Source: Azorhizobium sp965227945 (GTDB taxonomy: Bacteria; Pseudomonadota; Alphaproteobacteria; Rhizobiales; Xanthobacteraceae). Taken from it: DNA of 64,000 bases. Positions 1 to 7,757 of the stretch are shown piece after piece; the stretch's first letter is position 1; the number at the start of each line of letters is the position of its first letter. A program made the translations under genes and the position numbers. The notes under the pieces were generated by a model. It was not told where the DNA came from, did no database searches, and was given only the letters and a program-made list of their open reading frames with translations. Location of the stretch: the NCBI GenBank assembly GCA_965227945.1, contig CBDDGQ010000005.1:558001-622000 (forward strand), written 5' to 3'.

Positions 1-194
1 CGCAATACAAACGGCCGCCCGCCGCCGCATCTCCGGCCCTTTTGGGGCGCCCGATCCCCACCCTCTGAAGCGCTTCCTGGCCGCCGTGCCACCCCCCGCC
101 GCGACGGCGCACACCGGCGGGCTTGTGTTTTGCGGACCGTTCCGCTTTCTCTGCTCGCGAGATTTTCCGAAACGTCCAACGCCTGAGTCTCTCG

Positions 195-1517
195 ATGCGC
201 TTGTCTCGCTATTTCCTGCCGACCCTTCGCGAAGTCCCGAAGGAGGCGGACATCGTCTCGCATCGCCTGATGCTGCGGGCGGGCATGATCCGGCAGGAGA
301 GCGCCGGCATCTATGCCTGGCTGCCGCTGGGCCTGAAGGTGCTGAACAACATCTGCCGCATCATCCGCGAGGAGCAGAATCGCACCGGCGCGGTGGAATT
401 GCTGATGCCCACCATCCAGTCGGCGGACCTGTGGCGCGAGAGCGGGCGCTATGACGATTACGGCAAGGAAATGCTGCGCATCAAGGACCGGCACGACCGG
501 GACATGCTGTTCGGCCCGACCAATGAGGAAATGGTCACCGAGATCGTTCGCGCGTATGTGAAGTCCTACAAAAGCTTGCCGCTGAACCTCTATCATATCC
601 AGTGGAAGTTCCGGGACGAGGTGCGCCCGCGCTTTGGCGTCTATCGCTCGCGCGAATTCCTGATGAAGGATGCCTATTCCTTCGATGTGGATGCCGAGGG
701 CGCCCGCCATTCCTACAACAAGATGTTCGTCGCTTATCTGCGCACGTTCTCGCGGATGGGGCTGAAGGCGATTCCCATGGTGGCGGACACAGGGCCCATC
801 GGCGGCAACCTGTCCCATGAGTTCATCATCCTCGCCTCCACCGGGGAGAGCGAGGTGTTCTGCCATGGCGACTATCTCGACATGACCCCGCCGCCCGCGG
901 ACGTGAATTTCGACGATCCGGCCGCGCTCCAGTCCCTCGTGGACCAGTGGACGACGCTCTATGCGGCCACCGAGGAAAAGCATGATGCGGACGCCTTTGC
1001 GGCCGTGCCCGCCGATCGCCAACTGGCGGCGCGCGGCATCGAGGTCGGCCATATCTTCTATTTCGGCACCAAATATTCCGAGCCCTTCGGCGTGAAGGTG
1101 CTGGGTCCCGACGGGGTCGAGCGGCTGGTGCACATGGGCTCCTACGGCATCGGCCCGTCCCGGCTGGTGGCGGCGATGATCGAGGCGTCGCACGATGAGA
1201 ACGGAATCATCTGGCCGGACGCGGTGGCGCCGTTCCAGGTGGGTATCCTCAATCTCAAGGTGGGCGATTCGGCCACCGATGCGGCGTGCGAGGACCTCTA
1301 TGCCAAGCTCACCGCCGCCGGCGTCGAGGTGCTCTATGACGACACCGACGAGCGGGCCGGCGGCAAGTTCGCCAAGGCGGACCTGATCGGCCTGCCCTGG
1401 CAGGTGCTGGTGGGGCCGAAGGGCCTGGCGGACGGCAAAGTGGAACTGAAGCGGCGTGTGGACGGCGCGCGTGAACTGCTCACGCCGGCCGAAGCATTCG
1501 AGAGGCTCAAGGGATGA
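195..1517 (+). CDS. proS: Prolyl-tRNA synthetase (short, alphaproteobacterial type)
   Basis: Class II aminoacyl-tRNA synthetase that charges tRNA-Pro with proline in the cytoplasm. The ATG at 195 gives 440 residues starting MRLSRYFLPTLREVP; an in-frame TTG at 123 would add 24 residues without family resemblance. Motif 2 (FRDEVRPRFGVYRSREF) lies near residue 139, motif 3 (GSYGIGPSR) near residue 315, and the anticodon-binding domain fills about 345-440. The length matches the short alphaproteobacterial ProS, which lacks the large editing insertion of the ~570-residue E. coli enzyme. The stop overlaps the lolC start by four bases (ATGA), so the two are probably translationally coupled. Confidence 0.97.
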   Translation: MRLSRYFLPTLREVPKEADIVSHRLMLRAGMIRQESAGIYAWLPLGLKVLNNICRIIREEQNRTGAVELLMPTIQSADLWRESGRYDDYGKEMLRIKDRHDRDMLFGPTNEEMVTEIVRAYVKSYKSLPLNLYHIQWKFRDEVRPRFGVYRSREFLMKDAYSFDVDAEGARHSYNKMFVAYLRTFSRMGLKAIPMVADTGPIGGNLSHEFIILASTGESEVFCHGDYLDMTPPPADVNFDDPAALQSLVDQWTTLYAATEEKHDADAFAAVPADRQLAARGIEVGHIFYFGTKYSEPFGVKVLGPDGVERLVHMGSYGIGPSRLVAAMIEASHDENGIIWPDAVAPFQVGILNLKVGDSATDAACEDLYAKLTAAGVEVLYDDTDERAGGKFAKADLIGLPWQVLVGPKGLADGKVELKRRVDGARELLTPAEAFERLKG

Positions 1518-2836
1518 CAGGACGGCAGCGCATGGCCGCAGCCTCGGGTTCGCGCGGAACCGCGCCGGACAACGAGCCGAGCGGAACCCGGCCGTTCGCC
1601 GCCTTCGAATGGATGCTCTCGCTGCGCTACCTGCGGGCGCGCCGCAAGGAGGGCTTCATTTCGGTCATCGCCGGCTTCTCCTTCCTCGGCATCGTTCTGG
1701 GGGTGGCGACGCTGATCATCGTCATGGCGGTGATGAACGGCTTTAGGGCGGAACTGCTGGGCAAGATCCTCGGCCTCAACGGCCACATGCTGGTGCAGCC
1801 GCTGGAGACCCCGCTCACCGATTATGCGGCGGTGGCTGACCGCATTTCCAAGGTCAAGGGCGTCAAGCTCGCGGTGCCGCTGGTGGAAGGGCAGGCGCTG
1901 GCCTCTTCGCCCTATAATGCCTCCGGCGTGCTGGTGCGGGGCCTTACCGAGAAGGATTTGCGCGGCCTGCCGTCGGTGGCGAACACCATCCGACAGGGCA
2001 CGCTGGAGGGCTTCGATCAGGGGCAGGGCCTGGCCATCGGCAAGCGCCTTGCCGACCAGCTCTCGCTGCGGGCGGGGGACAACATCACCTTGGTGGCGCC
2101 ACGCGGGGCGGTGACGCCCATGGGCACCTCGCCGCGCATCAAGGTCTACAAGATCGCCGCGGTGTTCGAGATCGGCATGTCGGAATATGACAGCGCCTTC
2201 GTCTTCATGCCGCTGCCGGAATCCCAGGCCTATTTCAACCGCGCCAACGACGTGAATGCCATCGAGGTCTATATCGACAATCCCGATGACGTGGGCATTC
2301 TGCGCGGCGCGGTGCAGGCGGCGGCCGAGCGGCCGGTCTATATCGTCGACTGGCGGCAGCGCAACGCCACCTTCTTCAACGCGCTCCAGGTGGAGCGGAA
2401 TGTGATGTTCCTCATCCTCACCCTGATCGTGCTGGTGGCGGCGCTCAACATCGTCTCCGGCCTGATCATGCTGGTGAAGGACAAGGGGCACGACATCGCC
2501 GTGCTGCGCACCATGGGCGCCACCCAGGGCGCGGTGATGCGCATCTTCCTCATCACAGGGGCCAGCATCGGGGTCGTGGGCACCTTGGTGGGTCTGCTGC
2601 TGGGGGTGCTGGTGTGCCTCAATGTGGAGGAGATCCGCCAGTTCATCTCCTGGATGACCCGCACCGAACTGTTCTCGCCCGAGCTGTATTATCTCAGCCG
2701 CCTGCCGGCGAAGATGGATTTCGGCGAGACCGCTTCCGTGGTGATGATGGCCCTGGTGCTCTCGCTGTTTGCGACCCTTTATCCCTCCTGGCGGGCAGCC
2801 CGGCTCGATCCGGTGGAAGCCCTGAGATACGAATGA
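1514..2836 (+). CDS. lolC: Lipoprotein-releasing ABC transporter permease LolC/LolE
   Basis: Inner-membrane subunit of the LolCDE machine that extracts outer-membrane lipoproteins from the inner membrane and hands them to LolA. The protein has 440 residues: a cytoplasmic N-terminal tail of about 40 residues, a first membrane segment at roughly 55-80 (GFSFLGIVLGVATLIIVMAV), a periplasmic domain, and three further membrane segments in the FtsX-like C-terminal half. The Lol family signature near the first helix (SLRYLRARRKEGFISVIAGF) is present. It overlaps proS by four bases at its start, and lolD starts inside its stop codon. There is one permease gene here rather than separate lolC and lolE, as is common outside the gammaproteobacteria. 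Confidence 0.95.
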   Translation: MTGRQRMAAASGSRGTAPDNEPSGTRPFAAFEWMLSLRYLRARRKEGFISVIAGFSFLGIVLGVATLIIVMAVMNGFRAELLGKILGLNGHMLVQPLETPLTDYAAVADRISKVKGVKLAVPLVEGQALASSPYNASGVLVRGLTEKDLRGLPSVANTIRQGTLEGFDQGQGLAIGKRLADQLSLRAGDNITLVAPRGAVTPMGTSPRIKVYKIAAVFEIGMSEYDSAFVFMPLPESQAYFNRANDVNAIEVYIDNPDDVGILRGAVQAAAERPVYIVDWRQRNATFFNALQVERNVMFLILTLIVLVAALNIVSGLIMLVKDKGHDIAVLRTMGATQGAVMRIFLITGASIGVVGTLVGLLLGVLVCLNVEEIRQFISWMTRTELFSPELYYLSRLPAKMDFGETASVVMMALVLSLFATLYPSWRAARLDPVEALRYE

Positions 2837-3531
2837 TGCCCGCTGCCGCGAGCCCTCCCGCCATCGCCTTGGTCCAGGTGTCCCGCCGCTATTCCGAAGG
2901 GGATGGCGCCATCGAAGTGCTGCGCGACGCCAATCTGGCGGTCGAGGTGGGGCAATCGGTGGCGCTCGTCGCCCCCTCGGGCACCGGCAAGTCCACCTTG
3001 CTGCATCTGGCCGGGCTGCTGGAGCACCCCGACGATGGCGAGGTCTATGTGGACGGGGAGCCCACCTCCAAGCTGCCCGACCGCGAGCGCACCCGGCTGC
3101 GGCGGATGCATGTGGGCTTCGTCTACCAGTTTCATCACCTCCTGCCCGAGCTGACGGCGCTGGAGAATGTGATGATGCCGCAGATGATCCGCGGGCTGTC
3201 CAAGAAGGATGCGGCGACCCGGGCCAGCGAACTGCTGGGCTATCTCGGCCTCGGCAAGCGCCTGAAGCACCGCCCGTCGGAACTCTCCGGCGGCGAGCAG
3301 CAGCGCGTCGCCATCGCCCGCGCTCTGGCCAATGCGCCGCGGCTGGTGCTGGCGGACGAGCCCACGGGCAATCTGGATCCCAAGACCTCCGACCATGTGT
3401 TCGGGGCGCTGGCGGAACTGGTGCATGCCACCGGCGTCGCCACCATCATCGCCACCCACAATATGGAACTGGCCTCGCGCATGGACCGGCGCGTGACGCT
3501 GCGCGATGGGCAGGTGGTGGAATTGGACTAG
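2833..3531 (+). CDS. lolD: Lipoprotein-releasing ABC transporter ATP-binding protein LolD
   Basis: ATPase that powers LolC. The 232-residue protein carries Walker A (APSGTGKSTL), the ABC signature (LSGGEQQRVAIARAL) and Walker B (LVLADEPTGNLD), with the Q-loop at VYQFHHLLPEL. Two adjacent ATG codons, 2833 and 2836, can serve as start; both overlap the lolC stop, so translation is coupled either way. Long in-frame extensions upstream inside lolC are not needed. The gene ends 21 bases before the convergent EamA-type gene. Confidence 0.96.
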   Translation: MMPAAASPPAIALVQVSRRYSEGDGAIEVLRDANLAVEVGQSVALVAPSGTGKSTLLHLAGLLEHPDDGEVYVDGEPTSKLPDRERTRLRRMHVGFVYQFHHLLPELTALENVMMPQMIRGLSKKDAATRASELLGYLGLGKRLKHRPSELSGGEQQRVAIARALANAPRLVLADEPTGNLDPKTSDHVFGALAELVHATGVATIIATHNMELASRMDRRVTLRDGQVVELD

Positions 3532-3552
3532 GCTTGCCCGAGGGCTGGTGGC

Positions 3553-3987
3553 TCAGCGCAGCGCCACCAGAACGGTCCCGGTGGCGATCAAGGCGACCCC
3601 GAGCCAGTTCTGGAGCGACAGCTTTTCCCCGAGAAAGGCGACGCCGAACACCGCCACCATCACCACGCTCAGCTTGTCCAAGGGCGCGACGCGGCTGGCG
3701 TCGCCCACCTGCAAGGCGCGGAAATAGCAGACCCACGAGGCCCCCGTGGCCGCCCCGGACAAGGTGAGGAACACCCAGGTCTTGGTGGAGATGTTGGTCA
3801 GCGGCTGCCAATTGCCGCCGAGGGTCACGATGCCGGTGACAATGGCGAGAATCACCACGGTGCGAATGAAGGTGGCGAAGTCCGACTGGATGTTGGCGAC
3901 CCCGATCTTCGCCAAGATGGCCGTCAAGGCCGCGAAGGTGGCGGCGCCGAACGCCCAGAGGATCCAGGGCTGGATGAGGGACTTCAT
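3553..3987 (-). CDS. Small EamA/DMT-type membrane transporter (single repeat)
   Basis: The protein has 144 residues from the ATG at 3987 (MKSLIQPWILWAFGAATFAA). Four hydrophobic segments and the closing SLQNWLGVALIATGTVLVAL motif match one EamA repeat of the drug/metabolite transporter superfamily. Full-size EamA proteins have two repeats and about ten helices, so this half-size form presumably works as a dimer. The substrate cannot be told from sequence. The frame stays open to 4206, but that extension is basic, low-complexity and unlike the family. It is convergent with lolD and divergent from dnaE; the 283-base spacer to dnaE holds no further gene I can support. Confidence 0.85.
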   Translation of the reverse strand: MKSLIQPWILWAFGAATFAALTAILAKIGVANIQSDFATFIRTVVILAIVTGIVTLGGNWQPLTNISTKTWVFLTLSGAATGASWVCYFRALQVGDASRVAPLDKLSVVMVAVFGVAFLGEKLSLQNWLGVALIATGTVLVALR

Positions 3988-4270
3988 GACGGCTCCTGCG
4001 ATGGGCGCGCGCGACTCGCGCCGGCTTCCTGGGGCGTGACCGACTTGGGGCGCCGGTGAGGCCCTGCCGGGATTCGGCCCTGTGGTCCACCATCGCCCAT
4101 CTCGCGCCCGGCGCCCATGATGGGACGGCTTGAAAAATCGGGGAGCGGTGACTTTCAATCGCAGACCCCGGCTGCGTGGGGAACATGGGCGTATCCCGGC
4201 AGCCACCCTTCCGCCGCTGCCAATTCGGTCTAATCTGCATCGGCTTTCCTATCCGTGACCCTGTGAGTCC

Positions 4271-7200
4271 ATGCGCGATCCCGGCTTTGTCCATCTGCAC
4301 GTCCACTCGTCCTACTCGCTGCTGGAAGGCGCGATGTCCTTGGGCAAGCTGGCGGATTTCGCCAAAGCGGACGCCCAGCCGGCGCTGGCGCTGACCGACA
4401 CCGGCAATCTGTTCGGCGCGCTGGAATTCTCCGAGAAGATGTACGGGTCGGGCATCCAGCCCATCGCCGGCTGCTCGCTGGCGCTCGACCTGCCGGAACC
4501 CGCCGGCCCGCGCGGCGCCATCGCGCCGAAGAAGCCGCGCATCGTGCTGCTGGCGGCGCGCGAGACCGGCTGGCGCCATCTGATGACGCTGGTCTCCCGC
4601 GCCTATCTGGAGACCCCGAACGACGAAGAGCCGCGGATCACGCTGGACTGGCTCACTGAACTGAGCGACGGGCTGATCGCCCTGACCGGTGGCCCCGCCG
4701 GCCCAGTGGACCGGATGCTGGTGGCCGGCCATGGCGATCTGGCGGCCACCCGTCTCGGCCAGTTGGCGGACATCTTCGGCGACCGGCTCTATGTGGAATT
4801 GCAGCGCCACGGCACCGACATGGAGCGGCTGGCCGAGCGCGGCCTGCTGGATCTGGCCTATGCCAAGGGCCTGCCGCTGGTCGCCGCCAACGAACCCTTC
4901 TTCGGCGCCCAGAGCGACTACAACGCCCATGACGCGCTCATCAGCATCGCCGAAGGCAAGCTCCTGTCGGAGGGCGACCGCCGCCGGCTCACGCCGGAGC
5001 ATCGCTTCAAGACCCGCGCCGAGATGCTGGCGCTGTTCGAGGACTTGCCGGAGGCCACCGCCAATACGGTGGAGATCGCCCAGCGCTGCGCCTTCCGGGT
5101 GAAGACGGTGAAGCCCATCCTGCCCCGCTTCACCTCGGGGGAGGGCGGTGGCGATCCGTTGGCGGAAGAGGCGGCTGAACTGGAGCGCCAGGCCCAGGAG
5201 GGGCTGGTGGCCCGCCTCGCCAAGCACCCGCCCGCGCCGGGCCTGGACGCCAAGGTGTATGAGGACCGTCTCGCCTATGAGCTGTCCGTCATCACCAAGA
5301 TGAAGTTTCCCGGCTACTTCCTGATCGTGTCGGACTTTATCAAATGGGCCAAGGCGCACGATATTCCCGTGGGGCCGGGCCGTGGTTCGGGTGCCGGCTC
5401 ACTGGTGGCCTATTCGCTCCAGATCACCGACCTTGACCCTTTGCGCTTCGGCCTGCTGTTCGAGCGGTTCCTGAACCCGGACCGCGTGTCCATGCCCGAC
5501 TTCGACGTGGACTTTTGCCAGGAGCGCCGCGAAGAGGTGATCGATTATGTGCAGCAGCGCTATGGGCGCGCGCAGGTGGCGCAGATCATCACCTTCGGTA
5601 CCCTCCAGGCGAGAGGCGTGCTGCGCGACGTGGGTCGCGTGCTGGAAATGCCCTATGGGCAGGTGGATAAGCTGTGCAAGCTGGTGCCGCAGAATCCGGC
5701 CGCGCCCGTCACCCTGAAGCAGGCCATCGAGGACGAGCCGCGCCTCCAGGCGGCGCGCGATCAGGAAGAGGTGGTCAAACAAGCCTTCGACATCGCCGTG
5801 CGCCTGGAGGGGCTGAACCGCCATGCCTCCACCCATGCCGCCGGCATCGTGATCGGCGACCGGCCCTTGCATGAACTGGTGCCGCTCTATCGCGACCCCA
5901 AGTCCAACATGCCGGTCACTCAATACAATATGAAATGGGTGGAGCAGGCCGGGCTGGTGAAGTTCGACTTCCTCGGCCTCAAGACGCTCACCGTGATCGA
6001 GACCGCGGCGCGGCTGATCCGGCAGCGGGGCATCCCGCTGGATATCACCTCCATCCCGCTGGACGATCCAAAATCCTACGCCATGCTGGCCAAGGGCGAG
6101 ACGGTGGGCGTGTTCCAGGTGGAAAGCGCGGGCATGCGCCGCGCCCTCGTGGACATGAAGGCCGACCGCGTCGAGGATCTGATCGCTTTGGTGGCGCTCT
6201 ATCGACCCGGCCCCATGGCCAACATCCCGGTCTATTGCGACTGCAAGCACGGCCGCGCCCAGCCGGACTACATCCATCCCAAGCTTGAGCCGTACCTGAA
6301 GGAAACCTTCGGCGTCATCATCTACCAGGAACAGGTGATGCAGATCGCCCAGGCGCTGGCGGGCTATTCGCTGGGCGAAGCCGATCTCCTGCGCCGTGCC
6401 ATGGGTAAGAAGATCCGCGCCGAGATGGAGAAGCAGCGCGAGCGCTTCGTCTCCGGCGCCGAGGAGCGCGGCGTGCCCAAGGCGCAGGCCGACACCATCT
6501 TCGACCTGCTGGCCAAGTTCGCCGATTACGGCTTCAACAAGTCCCACGCCGCCGCTTACGCGCTGGTCTCCTACCAGACCGCCTGGCTGAAGGCGAACTA
6601 CCCCACCGAATTCCTCGCCGCGTCCATGACGCTGGACATGGGCAATACGGACAAGCTGGCGGAATTCCGCCAGGAGGCGCAGCGGCTCGGCATCCAGGTT
6701 GTGCCGCCCAACATCAACCTCTCCACCCGCGAGTTCGCGGTGGTGGACGGCAAGATCATCTATGCCATGGCCGCGCTGAAGGGCGTGGGCGGGCATGCGG
6801 TGGATGCGCTGGTGGCGGCCCGCGGCGATCAGCCGTTCGCCGACCTGGCAGACTTTGCCGGCCGGGTGCCGGTGAAGCTGGTGAACAAGCGCACCCTGGA
6901 AAGCCTGGCGGCGGCCGGCTGCTTCGATTGCCTGGAGCCCAACCGGGCCCGCGCCTTCGCCGCGCTGGAATCAGTGGTGGCTCATGCCCAGCGCGTGGAA
7001 GCGGACAAGATCTCCGGCCAGAACGACATTTTCGGCTTCGGCCCGGTGAAGACCAAGCTGCAGATCCCCGATGCGTCGCCCTGGATGCCCGCGGAGCGGC
7101 TGCAGAAGGAATATGACGCCATCGGCTTCTTCCTCACCGGCCATCCGCTGGACGATTATGCCCAGTCGCTGAAGAAGATGCGGGTGCAGCAATTCTCCGA

Positions 7201-7711
7201 CTTCTCCCGCGCCGTGAGGGCGGGCGCGGCGGCGGGGCGGCTAGCGGCCACCGTGGTGTCGAAGCAGGAGCGGCGCACCAAGTCCGGCACCCGCATGGGC
7301 ATCGTCGGCCTGTCCGACCCCTCCGGCCATTTCGAGGCGGTGATCTTCTCCGAGGGGCTGGCGCATTATCGCGACCTGCTGGAGCCGGGCACGCCGCTGC
7401 TGATGATGGTGGGGGCCGAACTCCAGGGCGAGGACGTGCGGGTGCGCATCCAGTCCTGCGAGCGGCTGGATGCGGCCACCGCCAGCCATCACAAGGGCCT
7501 GCGCATCTTCGTGAAATCCACCGATCCCCTGGACGGCATCGCCAAGCGCCTGTCCGGCGGGCGGGGGGAGGGCGAGGTGAGCCTCGTCCTGCTGATGGAC
7601 GAGGGCAAGGCCGAGGTGGAGATTCGCCTCGACGGCCGCTACCCGGTCTCGCCCCAGATCGCCGGCGCCATCAAGGCGATTCCCGGTGTGGTGGCGGTGG
7701 AGGCGGCGTGA
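4271..7711 (+). CDS. dnaE: DNA polymerase III alpha subunit
   Basis: Catalytic subunit of the replicative polymerase, 1146 residues. The N-terminal PHP domain opens with HLHVHSSYSLLEGA (residues 8-21). The polymerase catalytic aspartates sit in PDFDVDF (Asp410 and Asp412), close to their positions in E. coli DnaE. The SHAAAYALVSYQTAWLKANY stretch of the fingers region, the helix-hairpin-helix part and the OB-fold (LAATVVSKQERRTKSGTRMG) follow in the usual order. The ATG at 4271 gives the standard N-terminus. It is convergent with the S53 peptidase gene 46 bases downstream. Confidence 0.98.
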   Translation: MRDPGFVHLHVHSSYSLLEGAMSLGKLADFAKADAQPALALTDTGNLFGALEFSEKMYGSGIQPIAGCSLALDLPEPAGPRGAIAPKKPRIVLLAARETGWRHLMTLVSRAYLETPNDEEPRITLDWLTELSDGLIALTGGPAGPVDRMLVAGHGDLAATRLGQLADIFGDRLYVELQRHGTDMERLAERGLLDLAYAKGLPLVAANEPFFGAQSDYNAHDALISIAEGKLLSEGDRRRLTPEHRFKTRAEMLALFEDLPEATANTVEIAQRCAFRVKTVKPILPRFTSGEGGGDPLAEEAAELERQAQEGLVARLAKHPPAPGLDAKVYEDRLAYELSVITKMKFPGYFLIVSDFIKWAKAHDIPVGPGRGSGAGSLVAYSLQITDLDPLRFGLLFERFLNPDRVSMPDFDVDFCQERREEVIDYVQQRYGRAQVAQIITFGTLQARGVLRDVGRVLEMPYGQVDKLCKLVPQNPAAPVTLKQAIEDEPRLQAARDQEEVVKQAFDIAVRLEGLNRHASTHAAGIVIGDRPLHELVPLYRDPKSNMPVTQYNMKWVEQAGLVKFDFLGLKTLTVIETAARLIRQRGIPLDITSIPLDDPKSYAMLAKGETVGVFQVESAGMRRALVDMKADRVEDLIALVALYRPGPMANIPVYCDCKHGRAQPDYIHPKLEPYLKETFGVIIYQEQVMQIAQALAGYSLGEADLLRRAMGKKIRAEMEKQRERFVSGAEERGVPKAQADTIFDLLAKFADYGFNKSHAAAYALVSYQTAWLKANYPTEFLAASMTLDMGNTDKLAEFRQEAQRLGIQVVPPNINLSTREFAVVDGKIIYAMAALKGVGGHAVDALVAARGDQPFADLADFAGRVPVKLVNKRTLESLAAAGCFDCLEPNRARAFAALESVVAHAQRVEADKISGQNDIFGFGPVKTKLQIPDASPWMPAERLQKEYDAIGFFLTGHPLDDYAQSLKKMRVQQFSDFSRAVRAGAAAGRLAATVVSKQERRTKSGTRMGIVGLSDPSGHFEAVIFSEGLAHYRDLLEPGTPLLMMVGAELQGEDVRVRIQSCERLDAATASHHKGLRIFVKSTDPLDGIAKRLSGGRGEGEVSLVLLMDEGKAEVEIRLDGRYPVSPQIAGAIKAIPGVVAVEAA

Positions 7712-7723
7712 GGCCGAGCAGGT

Positions 7724-7750
7724 CCGCGGGCGGGGGTGTGTGGCCCGCGG
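7724..7750. terminator. Possible bidirectional terminator hairpin
   Basis: A perfect 8-bp all-G/C stem (CCGCGGGC with GCCCGCGG, 11-base loop) fills most of the 46-base gap between the convergent dnaE and S53 peptidase genes. There is no clear T-tract on either side, so it is a terminator only by position and stem strength. Confidence 0.45.
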
Positions 7751-7757
7751 TCAGCCC

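Noticed and set aside
4206..4234. dnaE promoter with -10 TCTAAT at 4229-4234
   Set aside because: No acceptable -35 box lies at 16-18 bases, so the match is too weak to list.
3446..5359. A 637-codon minus-strand frame covering the start of dnaE and the EamA gene
   Set aside because: It overlaps dnaE antisense, has low-complexity His/Gln/Arg-rich sequence and no recognisable domain.
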